A stretch of DNA of 20,845 bases, taken from positions 1-20,845 of IMG/VR virus record IMGVR_UViG_3300049255_000177; one strand, written 5' to 3'. This stretch comes from a virus. Below are positions 14,517 to 20,845 of the stretch, piece by piece. Every line of letters starts with the position of its first letter. Position 1 is the first letter of the stretch. Position numbers and translations under genes: made by a program. The notes beneath the pieces were generated by a model. The model was not told where the DNA came from. It worked only from the letters and a program-made list of their open reading frames with translations, and made no database searches.

Positions 14517-15103
14517 GCAACGCTCGCGAACAGGCCCCCGGCGGCCGCCTGGGCCGCTGGATTGATCCAAAGGACCTCGGTGCGAGGCCGTGCGCCATCG
14601 GCCAGTGCTTGCATCGCCCCCGACGCCGCATTGGGGGCACGTCGCCATCCGGCAAGCGCGCCGTCGTATAGCTCCGAGGCATAACCACTGATCACGATCA
14701 TGGAGCTCGAGCGAATGGCCCAGTCGAGCATCTCGCCATGCTGGCCGTCATCCATCTCGTGCTTGTAGGCGTGCTTCAGCGCTCCCTCGACGCGCTTTTT
14801 GCTGCGGCTGTTATGTACATAGGGAGGGTCCAGATAGATCAGCGCGCCGTCTCCATCGAACCGCTGCGCCACCGACAGGCCCGGGCGGTTCTCGATCACG
14901 ACGCCCTGGAGCAGGTCGCAAATGGCCAGCAGCGCGGCCGGCATCCCTGTCCAGTCCAGCGCCGGATGTTTGCCGCTCCGGTCGCTGTTGGCCCGAAAGG
15001 GCTCGACATAGGTGCGATGCTGCGGGAAGTGCGCCACGATCCATAGCGCGAGCCGCCACTTTCCGCCCATATAGCGGAGCGCTGGACGGTTTAGGGAGCT
15101 CAT
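14513..15103 (-). CDS. DNA adenine methyltransferase, D12 class, internally deleted (196 aa)
   Basis: D12 (Dam-type) enzymes transfer a methyl group from S-adenosylmethionine to adenine N6. The N-terminus is typical (YMGGKWRLALWI..FPQHRTYVEPF). So are the catalytic DPPY (about 92-95), the SGYASELYD strand and RTEVLWINP near the C-terminus. In normal members, EPF continues into GGG..., the SAM-binding loop, followed by a ND(L) region and then a GFRANS.RSG segment. Here EPF joins RANSDRSG directly, so about 80-100 residues including motif I are missing, while the frame stays intact. Usual length is near 270-290. Activity is doubtful. It has an ATGA overlap with the primase gene. Confidence 0.8.
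   Translation of the reverse strand: MSSLNRPALRYMGGKWRLALWIVAHFPQHRTYVEPFRANSDRSGKHPALDWTGMPAALLAICDLLQGVVIENRPGLSVAQRFDGDGALIYLDPPYVHNSRSKKRVEGALKHAYKHEMDDGQHGEMLDWAIRSSSMIVISGYASELYDGALAGWRRAPNAASGAMQALADGARPRTEVLWINPAAQAAAGGLFASVA
14615..14636 (+). repeat. 22-bp direct repeat, copy 2
   Basis: It is identical to 9782-9803 but here lies in the methyltransferase gene in a different reading frame (encoding PNAASGA). It falls in a segment that looks inserted relative to the usual family spacing before ADGARPRTEVLW. It is also a weak hairpin (GCCCCC...GGGGGC, 14616-14638). Confidence 0.8.
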
Positions 15104-16215
15104 CCGGCCCTCGCCCAATCGTTGAAATCGCTGCCAACCGCGCTGGCCACCACGAACACCGGCCGGCCCTTGGCCAGCTTGCGCCAATGCGCCTCCACCC
15201 GCGCGAACGCGGCCCGGGCGCCGGCGCCGTAGTCGTTCTCGGCCATCAGCACCACGGCGCTGGCGCATTCGGGCCAGTCCAGCAGGCCCATGAACGACAG
15301 GCTGCCCGCCGCCCACACGCGATAGTGCGGCAGGACGCAGGCCGCGGTCAGGCAGGTCTCGATGCCCTCGCCGATCGCGAGCGGATCGCGCCGGCCGACC
15401 TTGGCCGCCGCGCTCGGCGACAGGCCGCTGGGCCCGCTGGCCAGCCTGATCGCCGCGCCGCGCACCGGCCCGATCATCAGCTTGGGCTTGGCCATATCGG
15501 CCTTGCCGCTGCCATCCGGCTTCAGATAGGTGCGGTGCAGCCCCACCACGGCCGACCCGCGCGTCATGGCGCTCACCATCACATGGCGCCAGGTCTTCAC
15601 CTCGCCCGTGGTCTGGTTGACGTACTCCACATGCTCGGCCCAGCGCAGCGCGCCGGGCATGGCCCTCAGCCGCTCCAGGGGCAGGCCGCGCGCGTGGCGC
15701 AGGTAGTGCTCCGCCGGCGTGCCGGCGATCGGCGGCAAGGTCAGCCACAGGGCGAACAGATGGGCGGAATTGGCCTCGTCGTCCTCCCGCGCCTTGGCCT
15801 CGGCCGCCAGGTGATCCAGCCGGCGGCGCTCCTGTTCGGCGGCGATGGCCCCGCGCCGGCGCGGCGCGTCCGCGCGGCCCTGGCGGTCCAGGTTCAGGAA
15901 ATCCACCGCCCACCAATAGGTGTCGATCTTGCTCCTCAGCCCCTCGACCCCGGCGATCAGGTCGAACACGTCGCCCTGGGCGCCCGTGGCATAGTCCTTC
16001 CACGCGCCCTTGCGGTCGGCGTCCTTCCAGATCACGAAGCTGCCCGCCTTGCGGTCCGCCCGCATGGGGTTGATCGGAAAGATGCGCCGCCCGTCGCCCG
16101 GGCCGGGCAGATCGTGCTTCAGGTTCAGCCGATCCAGCAGCGCCGTCAGGTCTCCCTGCAACCGCGTGCGGATCTCGCCCCAGTCGTAGGGCAGGGGCGC
16201 GCGTTCGGCGGTCAT
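15100..16215 (-). CDS. Toprim primase (371 aa)
   Basis: This is a probable DNA primase that makes primers for phage replication. Residues 1-110 resemble the N-terminal region of Toprim_3/DUF7146-type phage primases (RIFPIN...GSFVIWKD...WKDYATGAQGDVFDLIAG). The Toprim core shows GEGIET (282-287) with the catalytic Glu, then VVLMAENDYGAG (321-332), where the DxD motif reads E-N-D, and FND near the end. The ATG at 16215 is chosen: it overlaps the previous stop as ATGA and has GGAG 8 nt upstream. A GTG at 16221 would sit too close to that site. The helicase is encoded two genes downstream. Confidence 0.82.
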   Translation of the reverse strand: MTAERAPLPYDWGEIRTRLQGDLTALLDRLNLKHDLPGPGDGRRIFPINPMRADRKAGSFVIWKDADRKGAWKDYATGAQGDVFDLIAGVEGLRSKIDTYWWAVDFLNLDRQGRADAPRRRGAIAAEQERRRLDHLAAEAKAREDDEANSAHLFALWLTLPPIAGTPAEHYLRHARGLPLERLRAMPGALRWAEHVEYVNQTTGEVKTWRHVMVSAMTRGSAVVGLHRTYLKPDGSGKADMAKPKLMIGPVRGAAIRLASGPSGLSPSAAAKVGRRDPLAIGEGIETCLTAACVLPHYRVWAAGSLSFMGLLDWPECASAVVLMAENDYGAGARAAFARVEAHWRKLAKGRPVFVVASAVGSDFNDWARAG

Positions 16216-16427
16216 AGCCACAGCTCCAGCGCGGCGCGGGCGATTTCATCGCTCCATTCCGAAAGCGCGTTGGCGACGTCCAGGGGCGGACAGAGCGCGA
16301 TCTGCTGGCGCACGCTGGCGCGCAGCACGGCCCAGGCCGCCGCCTTCGCGCCCCGGTCGGGGGCCAGCTGCTGCACCGTATCGTGCACCAGCCGATCGGC
16401 CAGGGTGTCGATGGGCGGCGCTCTCAC
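16212..16427 (-). CDS. Hypothetical protein, GTG start (71 aa)
   Basis: This is a small helical protein (TLADRLVHDTVQQL..., RASVRQQIAL, LSEWSDEIARAALELWL) encoded between the pentamer-repeat ORF and the primase. The GTG at 16427 overlaps the preceding stop as GTGA, and its own stop overlaps the primase start as ATGA, so it is a translationally coupled link in the operon. No motif is recognised. Confidence 0.6.
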   Translation of the reverse strand: MRAPPIDTLADRLVHDTVQQLAPDRGAKAAAWAVLRASVRQQIALCPPLDVANALSEWSDEIARAALELWL

Positions 16428-16591
16428 GTCATGGCCTCCCGCTCGTCGTCCTCGCGGTCCTCATCGGCCGCGTCGAGCGCGTCCAGCCAGCCGATGGCCG
16501 TCTGCGCCACATATTCCAGCCAGGCGCGAAGAGCGGCTCGGCTCGGCTCGGCTCGGCTCGGCTCGGCTCGGAGGGCGTTTTCATGCGGCAT
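16424..16591 (-). CDS. Small ORF with seven CGAGC repeats (55 aa; possible start 16645)
   Basis: The coding-like part is the C-terminal LRAWLEYVAQTAIGWLDALDAADEDREDDER. The N-terminus is largely made by seven CGAGC pentamers (RAEPSRAEPSRA). In-frame starts are ATG 16591, which overlaps the DnaA-like gene by 11 bp, or ATG 16645, which overlaps by 65 bp and follows GGAT. The ATG that forms an ATGA overlap with the upstream stop (16584) is out of frame at seven repeats. The product has no recognised domain beyond a likely helical core. Frame dependence on repeat number suggests phase variation. Confidence 0.5.
   Translation of the reverse strand: MPHENALRAEPSRAEPSRAALRAWLEYVAQTAIGWLDALDAADEDREDDEREAMT
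16536..16570 (-). repeat. Seven tandem CGAGC pentamers
   Basis: Seven exact units (GCTCG on the plus strand) lie within the 5' part of a small ORF. The unit length is not a multiple of three, so a gain or loss of one unit shifts the reading frame. Confidence 0.9.
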
Positions 16592-17006
16592 TCGAAAACC
16601 GATCACGTTTGCGTGATCCTGGCTCGGCGTCGGATGAAGCGCCATTTTTCATCCGACGCGCCTGCGCCGCCAGCGACGCGGTCACCGTCACCCGCAGGCC
16701 CTCGGCCCGTTCCTCCAGCTCCACGTCGTCGGCCAGGGCCGCGCGCATCCGGGTGCAGTGGCTCTGCACCGTGTCCTTGTGCAGCCCCACATGGCGGCCG
16801 ATGGCGGCATAGCGCGCGCCGGTCAGCACCACCGCCAGGTGCAGCGCCATCTTGCGCGCCTCCCACACCGCCTTGGGCGGGCGGGGTCCGCGCCCCCGGC
16901 TGGGCGCCGTCAGGGCCTCGGGCGCCAGGTCATAGGCCGCCGAGGTCGCCAGCACCGCCGCCCGCCACGCCGCCGCGATCGGCCAGCGATATCGCCCGAT
17001 CGCCAT
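16581..17006 (-). CDS. DnaA domain-IV-like DNA-binding protein (141 aa)
   Basis: Residues about 50-90 (ARKMALHLAVVLTGARYAAIGRHVGLHKDTVQSHCTRMR) match the layout of the C-terminal DNA-binding domain of DnaA, which recognises DnaA boxes through a helix-turn-helix and basic loop. There is no ATPase domain, and 141 residues is far shorter than full DnaA. Standalone proteins of this kind occur in alphaproteobacterial prophages. GGAGG lies 8 nt before the ATG. It sits in the replication operon before the primase, so an initiator-loading or origin-recognition role is reasonable. A transcription factor is the alternative. Confidence 0.65.
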   Translation of the reverse strand: MAIGRYRWPIAAAWRAAVLATSAAYDLAPEALTAPSRGRGPRPPKAVWEARKMALHLAVVLTGARYAAIGRHVGLHKDTVQSHCTRMRAALADDVELEERAEGLRVTVTASLAAQARRMKNGASSDAEPGSRKRDRFSNAA

Positions 17007-17009
17007 GGC

Positions 17010-17381
17010 TCAATCCTCCACGTCGTCGATGTCGCGCCGGCGGCGCGGCGCGCGGGTGTAGGGCGCCGGCGCGGGCGGCGCGGGCCGCGTGCAGATCAGC
17101 CGCGTCTGGAACAGGCCCGCGATCTCGCTCAGCGCCGGCGCGACATCGCAGCGGCGCATCCCGTTGGGCTGCGCGCAGAACGCCCGGCACGTCGCCACCA
17201 ACGCCATCCCGATGTGCTCGTCGCCGCTGTGCGCCAAGGGATAAGGCCAGCCGTCAGACCGCGCCAGCAACGCCCGCAACGCCTCCGGCTCGGCCAGCGG
17301 TTCATCCCGCGCCGCCAGCGCCGCGTCGATCAGGGCGCGCCAGGCGGGCAGGTGACGGTCGTTCAGGGCCCGGGCGGTCAT
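17010..17381 (-). CDS. Hypothetical protein (123 aa)
   Basis: This soluble protein is mostly helical in its first 70 residues (LPAWRALIDAALAARDEPL...). A Cys-containing segment follows (CRAFCAQPNGMRRCD), then a Pro/Arg-rich C-terminus ending RRRRDIDDVED. The start overlaps the Cro-like gene as ATGA. Three Cys residues within about 14 residues could bind metal, but spacing does not match a known finger that I can name. Function unknown. Confidence 0.6.
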   Translation of the reverse strand: MTARALNDRHLPAWRALIDAALAARDEPLAEPEALRALLARSDGWPYPLAHSGDEHIGMALVATCRAFCAQPNGMRRCDVAPALSEIAGLFQTRLICTRPAPPAPAPYTRAPRRRRDIDDVED

Positions 17382-17587
17382 GCCGGCGTCCCGATCAAGT
17401 CAGCCGCGCCAAGCGCCACGCCTTTTTCCAAGGCGAGGGCCAGCACCGTCGGCTGATGGCGCGCCGGGATATGGCCGCCCTTCTTCGGCCACTTCCAAAC
17501 GGCGTCCGTGGTCAGGTCGCAGGCAGCCGCGATGCGCTTCGCGCCGAGCAGGCGAATGGCCTTGGCCGCCGGGCTTTCATCAGACAT
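17378..17587 (-). CDS. Cro/YdaS-like HTH regulator (69 aa)
   Basis: The start at 17587 gives a protein that begins MSDESPAAKAIRLLGAKRIAAACDLTTDAVWKWPKKG, a compact helix-turn-helix of the Cro/YdaS or carph-isopro type. The GAKRIAAACDLTTDAVWKW unit supplies the DNA-binding helices, and the tail (HIPARHQPTVLALALEKGVAL) is the dimer helix. A longer start at 17614 is possible but adds no recognisable sequence. It is divergent from the S24 repressor, as Cro is from CI. It is the first gene of the replication operon, so it would control early lytic transcription. Confidence 0.72.
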   Translation of the reverse strand: MSDESPAAKAIRLLGAKRIAAACDLTTDAVWKWPKKGGHIPARHQPTVLALALEKGVALGAADLIGTPA

Positions 17588-17688
17588 TGTGGAATTTCCA
17601 TCCGGAAAAAGCATCCACGTCCGTGCCTCAAGCGCTTCGCGAATTTCGTCAACGACCTGGAACGGAATTATTTTCCACCCTGGGGGCT
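17588..17688. promoter_or_regulatory. Divergent immunity control region with TGGAA/TTCCA half-sites
   Basis: This intergenic region separates the Cro-like and CI-like genes. Inverted half-sites occur at 17590-17600 (TGGAATTTCCA), 17595-17608 (TTTCC/GGAAA) and 17658-17677 (TGGAA ... TTCCA). The last copy contains a GGAA-N5-TTCC core. These are candidate operators. Clear -35/-10 pairs are not evident on either strand. Confidence 0.55.
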
Positions 17689-18300
17689 ATGAAGCTCTCG
17701 GACATCCCCGCGCGCCTGCGCGTTCTCGGCCGCAGCCAGGCCGACCTGGCCCGACACCTGGACAATCTCGACCCCTCGTCCCTCACCAAGATGATCGCGG
17801 GCAAGGGGCGTCGCGTGCAGGCGCACGAAATCGCCAAGATCGAGGCGTTCTTCGGCGAGAAGCTGGAACTGGGCGACGGGCGCGCGCCACCGGAAATAGT
17901 GCCGCGCCGCCCCGTGCAGCGCCGCGTCCCCGTCTATGGCTACGCCGCTGCCGGCGGGATGGATCGCATAGCCTACGCCGATGACCAAGTGCTGGAGTGG
18001 CGCGAGCCGCCGCCGCTGTGGAGCGGCGCGGGCTTCCTGGCCTATGTGCGCCTATCGGGATCGAGCATGGAGCCCCGCTATTTCGCGGGCGAGCTGGCCG
18101 CCGTTATGCTTGGGGTAGAGCCGGCAAGAAACCAGGATTGCCTGATCGAGTTCGCCAACAATACCGCGCTGATCAAGACTTTCATCCGGCGCGGATCAGA
18201 TATCTTGGTTGCCACTCAATATAGTCCTCGCAAGGATTTAGAGTTTTCACTCAGAGATGTACGCGCGATACACGCGGTTTGGCGACCTGGGCTAATATAA
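17689..18300 (+). CDS. CI-like S24 repressor (203 aa)
   Basis: This is the lysogeny repressor, probably self-cleaving during the SOS response. Residues about 10-65 are a helix-turn-helix DNA-binding domain (LGRSQADLARHLDNLDPSSLTKMIAGKGRRV). The C-terminal half is a LexA/CI-type S24 peptidase: GYAAAGG supplies the Ala-Gly cleavage site, LSGSSMEPRYFAGE contains the catalytic Ser, and NTALIKTFI supplies the catalytic Lys. Full-length S24 repressors have about this size. The start at 17689 is used because upstream in-frame sequence crosses the control region and lacks repressor character. It is divergent from the Cro-like gene and faces a similar operator region at 18432-18467. Confidence 0.88.
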   Translation: MKLSDIPARLRVLGRSQADLARHLDNLDPSSLTKMIAGKGRRVQAHEIAKIEAFFGEKLELGDGRAPPEIVPRRPVQRRVPVYGYAAAGGMDRIAYADDQVLEWREPPPLWSGAGFLAYVRLSGSSMEPRYFAGELAAVMLGVEPARNQDCLIEFANNTALIKTFIRRGSDILVATQYSPRKDLEFSLRDVRAIHAVWRPGLI

Positions 18301-18431
18301 TTAAAACGCGCGCGCCGGAGCTTTATGGAGCGCCAACGCGGCGACATACAGCGTCCAGCCTACGGTAATCTTGCTGTCCATTGAAAAAGCTTAGCCGCAG
18401 CCGTCTCATCCATGCCATCGGTCGTTTACCC

Positions 18432-18476
18432 ATGGAAAACAGCCTTGACCATGGAAAAAAAATCCATCCATATGGC
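18432..18476 (+). promoter_or_regulatory. Promoter and ATGGAAA operators before the small early genes
   Basis: ATGGAAA occurs at 18432-18438 and again at 18451-18457. The second copy forms an inverted repeat with TCCAT (18463-18467) around an A-tract. TTGACC (18445-18450) is a plausible -35, but its -10 match is weak. The half-site resembles those at the CI/Cro region. Confidence 0.45.
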
Positions 18477-18514
18477 CCCTGTTCCACGCGAAACACCCAC
18501 AGGGAGCCGCCGCC

Positions 18515-18718
18515 ATGAAGCCTCGTCCGCCGCCCACCCGTATCGAAATTCAGCCGCCGGCGCGCGTCGATGGGGATGTGATCTACCGGCCGCCGGCGCG
18601 CAGGCCGCTTTCGCGGGGGTGCTCGCTCGGCGGGGCGCTGGCCGTCCTGATCCTGGGCATGGCCCTGGCCGCGGCCGCCGCCGACGCGGCGGCCTGGCTG
18701 CTGCGGGGCGCGCGATGA
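18515..18718 (+). CDS. Small membrane protein (67 aa)
   Basis: AGGGAG precedes the ATG at 18515. Residues 1-35 are Pro/Arg-rich and soluble. Residues about 38-62 (LGGALAVLILGMALAAAAADAAAWLL) form one hydrophobic, likely membrane-spanning helix with a short basic end. It would place a basic N-terminal domain in the cytoplasm. It overlaps the next gene as ATGA. The family is not recognised. A membrane-anchored superinfection-exclusion or regulatory role is possible but unproven. Confidence 0.6.
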   Translation: MKPRPPPTRIEIQPPARVDGDVIYRPPARRPLSRGCSLGGALAVLILGMALAAAAADAAAWLLRGAR

Positions 18719-19068
18719 GACAGGATTTCGTGATCGTGCGCAGCGCAACGGCCGACCAGGATGAGCGGGTGGCCGAGCTGCCGGAGCTGGCCCGCCGCAT
18801 CCACGCCTGGCGCGACGGCGGCGCCATCGAGCTCTACCACGCCGTGGTCGCCCGCCCGGACGAACCGTCGGGGGCCTGCGTGGGGGTGCGGCGCGTGCCC
18901 GACCAGGGCTACGACCTGTTCGGCTATGTCTTCTTTCCCGAACGGCGGGCGTGGATCTGGCCCCAGAACCGCGCGGCCTTGTCCCGCGCCCTGCACGCTC
19001 AGTGCGCGGACCTGGTCAGCGAGATCGCCCCCGAAGGGTCGGTCAACATCCTGCAGGACGCGCCATGA
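18715..19068 (+). CDS. Hypothetical protein (117 aa)
   Basis: It begins at an ATGA overlap with the membrane protein and ends at an ATGA overlap with the next gene, so it is part of a coupled run. The product is compact and soluble, with a Trp/Phe-rich centre (YDLFGYVFFPERRAWIWPQN) and a helical C-terminus (LSRALHAQCADLVSEIAPEG). No known motif is visible. Confidence 0.6.
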   Translation: MRQDFVIVRSATADQDERVAELPELARRIHAWRDGGAIELYHAVVARPDEPSGACVGVRRVPDQGYDLFGYVFFPERRAWIWPQNRAALSRALHAQCADLVSEIAPEGSVNILQDAP

Positions 19069-19295
19069 TCACCAACTATCTGTTCGACGCGGTCGCCTTC
19101 GCCGCCCGTGTGCGGCGCGTTGTCGCGGCGCGCGGCCTGTCCCTGCGCGAAGGCGCGGCCGAGGCCGACGTGGCCCTGGCGGTGTTCCAGCGCGCGCTCC
19201 AGGCGCATCCCTACACCAGCCACGAGAACATCCTGCGTCTGCAGGCATGGCTGGATCGCCACGCTGGCGCCCCGCGCGAAAGGGCCGCGTCATGA
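19065..19295 (+). CDS. Small HTH-like protein (76 aa)
   Basis: This is the third gene of the coupled run. The sequence reads as a Cro-like helix-turn-helix (ARVRRVVAARGLSLREGAAEADVALAVFQRALQ, then ENILRLQAWLDRH). GLSLREGAAEADVALAVFQRAL would supply the DNA-binding pair. The match is at fold level only. A DNA-binding regulator is the best guess. Confidence 0.55.
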   Translation: MITNYLFDAVAFAARVRRVVAARGLSLREGAAEADVALAVFQRALQAHPYTSHENILRLQAWLDRHAGAPRERAAS

Positions 19296-19463
19296 CCCAA
19301 AAGCAAGCGTTGCCTTTGATCTTGACTCCGCCCCTCCGCGCGCGCCCAGTGAAGCGGGGGCGCTCGGATCCCGCGTACAGCGCCAGTCCATTGTCCTGTC
19401 AGTCTACCGCGCGGCCCGTTCGGCACCGCGCGCAACACCAACACAATGATGGAGGCCGCGACG

Positions 19464-19676
19464 ATGGACTATTCTGCCGAACATCCCGACATCCCGCCCG
19501 CGATATCTCGCAGTTGCGAAGCGTTACAGGGACTAGGGCGGCTTCTACTGTGCGTCGATGCGGCGCTATGGAACACCCTGGCGCGGCCGACGCCGGTTCA
19601 ACTGGGCGCCCTGATCCTGCGCGTGCACGCGGACCTGGCCGAAGGCCTGGAAGCGGCCGACTTCAACCCCTCCTAG
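19464..19676 (+). CDS. Small hypothetical protein (70 aa)
   Basis: The start at 19464 follows GGAGG by 8 nt, which is better than the ATGs at 19446 and 19449. The product begins MDYSAEHPDIPPAISRSC and is then helical (LGRLLLCVDAALWNT, LGALILRVHADLAEGLEAADF). It carries no signal peptide or metal site that I recognise. Composition suggests a small, amphipathic, dimer-forming protein. Confidence 0.55.
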   Translation: MDYSAEHPDIPPAISRSCEALQGLGRLLLCVDAALWNTLARPTPVQLGALILRVHADLAEGLEAADFNPS

Positions 19677-19704
19677 ACGCCGTCGCCGATCGGGGGCGCG
19701 CGCC

Positions 19705-20016
19705 ATGAGGGCCGCCCTCGATATGGCCGAAACCGCCGCCGCCACGGGCTATAGCTGGGAGCGCTTTCGCCGCGTCTGGCGCGCCCTGCCGGGCTTTCCA
19801 GCCCCGATCAAGCGCCCCACCTTGTCCGGCCGGGGCGCCTACGCCTGGCGCGCCGAGAGCGTCGAGGCGTGGGTCAAGGCGCGCGAGAGCGCCCTGGGCG
19901 CCCGCTACGTCCAGCCCGTCGACATCGCCAACGACATCGAAGCCCCCCGGCGCGCCAACGCCGCCGCCATCGCCCGCCAGCGCGCCGCCCTCGGCCGCCT
20001 GATGCGCGGCGCCTGA
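19705..20016 (+). CDS. AlpA/excisionase-like HTH protein (103 aa)
   Basis: The N-terminal two thirds read as a MerR/AlpA/Xis-type winged HTH: AETAAATGYSWERFRRVWRALPGFPAPIKR, followed by GAYAWRAESVEAWVKAR. This is the typical GYS...W...GFP..I...Y.W....V..W pattern of phage excisionase and AlpA proteins. The C-terminal tail is Arg/Ala-rich. Such proteins control excision or late prophage genes. No integrase is in the window, so the partner may lie outside it. An alternative start at 19723 would leave the HTH intact. Confidence 0.7.
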   Translation: MRAALDMAETAAATGYSWERFRRVWRALPGFPAPIKRPTLSGRGAYAWRAESVEAWVKARESALGARYVQPVDIANDIEAPRRANAAAIARQRAALGRLMRGA

Positions 20017-20027
20017 ACCCGTTTAAA

Positions 20028-20051
20028 CGGCCCCGCGATCATGCGGGGCCG
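20028..20051 (+). terminator. 9-bp hairpin after the excisionase-like gene
   Basis: CGGCCCCGC (20028-20036) pairs with GCGGGGCCG (20043-20051) around GATCAT. A GTTTAAAC palindrome sits directly upstream at 20021-20028. There is no T-run, so it is a weak terminator or attenuator before the next gene. Confidence 0.45.
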
Positions 20052-20079
20052 CGACTGCTCGCAACAGAGGAGACGAGCC

Positions 20080-20845
<766 letters not shown>

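Noticed and set aside
14517-14648. Longer helicase N-terminus from 14648 (Cys-containing MATCPQCGVGG)
   Set aside because: It overlaps the methyltransferase C-terminus by 132 bp and is the other-frame translation of that gene. The TTGA overlap at 14516 fits the operon's pattern better.
12510-14684. Long plus-strand frame opposite the helicase
   Set aside because: It is an antisense shadow of a GC-rich gene, with His/Gln/Leu/Gly-rich composition and no motif. The minus strand carries Walker A and B.
19292-19708. 138-codon frame starting at an ATGA overlap with the 19065 gene
   Set aside because: Codon use is unlike the neighbours, the later half runs in another frame across the 19464 gene, and no motif is seen. 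A very short coupled peptide cannot be excluded.

Overview
The window is about 20.8 kb of GC-rich DNA carrying one continuous temperate bacteriophage or prophage segment. Dense GC3-rich coding, head genes in the order expected of Bordetella phage BPP-1-like podoviruses, and a CI-type S24 repressor point to a short-tailed temperate phage of a high-GC alphaproteobacterium. Caulobacterales is the best guess, by impression of the proteins rather than by any search. No tRNA, rRNA, IS element, CRISPR array, integrase or lysis gene was recognised, so the prophage ends and lysis module probably lie outside the window.

Layout. (1) Positions 38-9846, minus strand: the late virion module. In transcription order it holds a probable small terminase, the large terminase, two exported-looking tail/spike proteins (one an SGNH esterase), a small connector-associated protein, the portal, a Bbp19-like protein, the scaffold, the major capsid protein and a probable cement/decoration protein. 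(2) Positions 9866-10119, non-coding: twelve copies of the heptamer GGGTTCT/AGAACCC in four triplets of alternating orientation, arranged with exact two-fold symmetry. (3) Positions 10234-12239, plus strand: a promoter with small early genes, then a cassette with its own promoter, operator-like palindrome, unknown 128-residue protein, hairpin and downstream HTH gene. (4) Positions 17587-12312, minus strand: a tightly coupled operon with a Cro-like regulator, a DnaA-domain-IV-like protein, a small ORF carrying seven CGAGC units, a Toprim primase, an internally deleted D12 adenine methyltransferase, an AAA+/SF3-like helicase and small unknown proteins. (5) Positions 17689-20845, plus strand: the CI-like repressor, a run of small coupled genes, an AlpA/excisionase-like HTH protein, and a gene that runs off the window inside a 208-bp triplet tract.

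How it fits together. The CI-like repressor (17689) and Cro-like protein (17587) are divergent across about 100 bp rich in TGGAA/TTCCA half-sites, which is a classic immunity switch. The leftward operon would supply initiator, primase and helicase. The symmetric heptamer array lies between the leftward late genes and the rightward early genes and contains a near-consensus DnaA box. It is the strongest candidate here for an undescribed system, as a replication origin, a packaging or transcription control site, or both. Other notable signals are a possible phase-variable start in the replication operon, a methyltransferase that lost its SAM-binding motif, an in-frame coding-like extension past a TGA in the spike gene, and a moron-like cassette.
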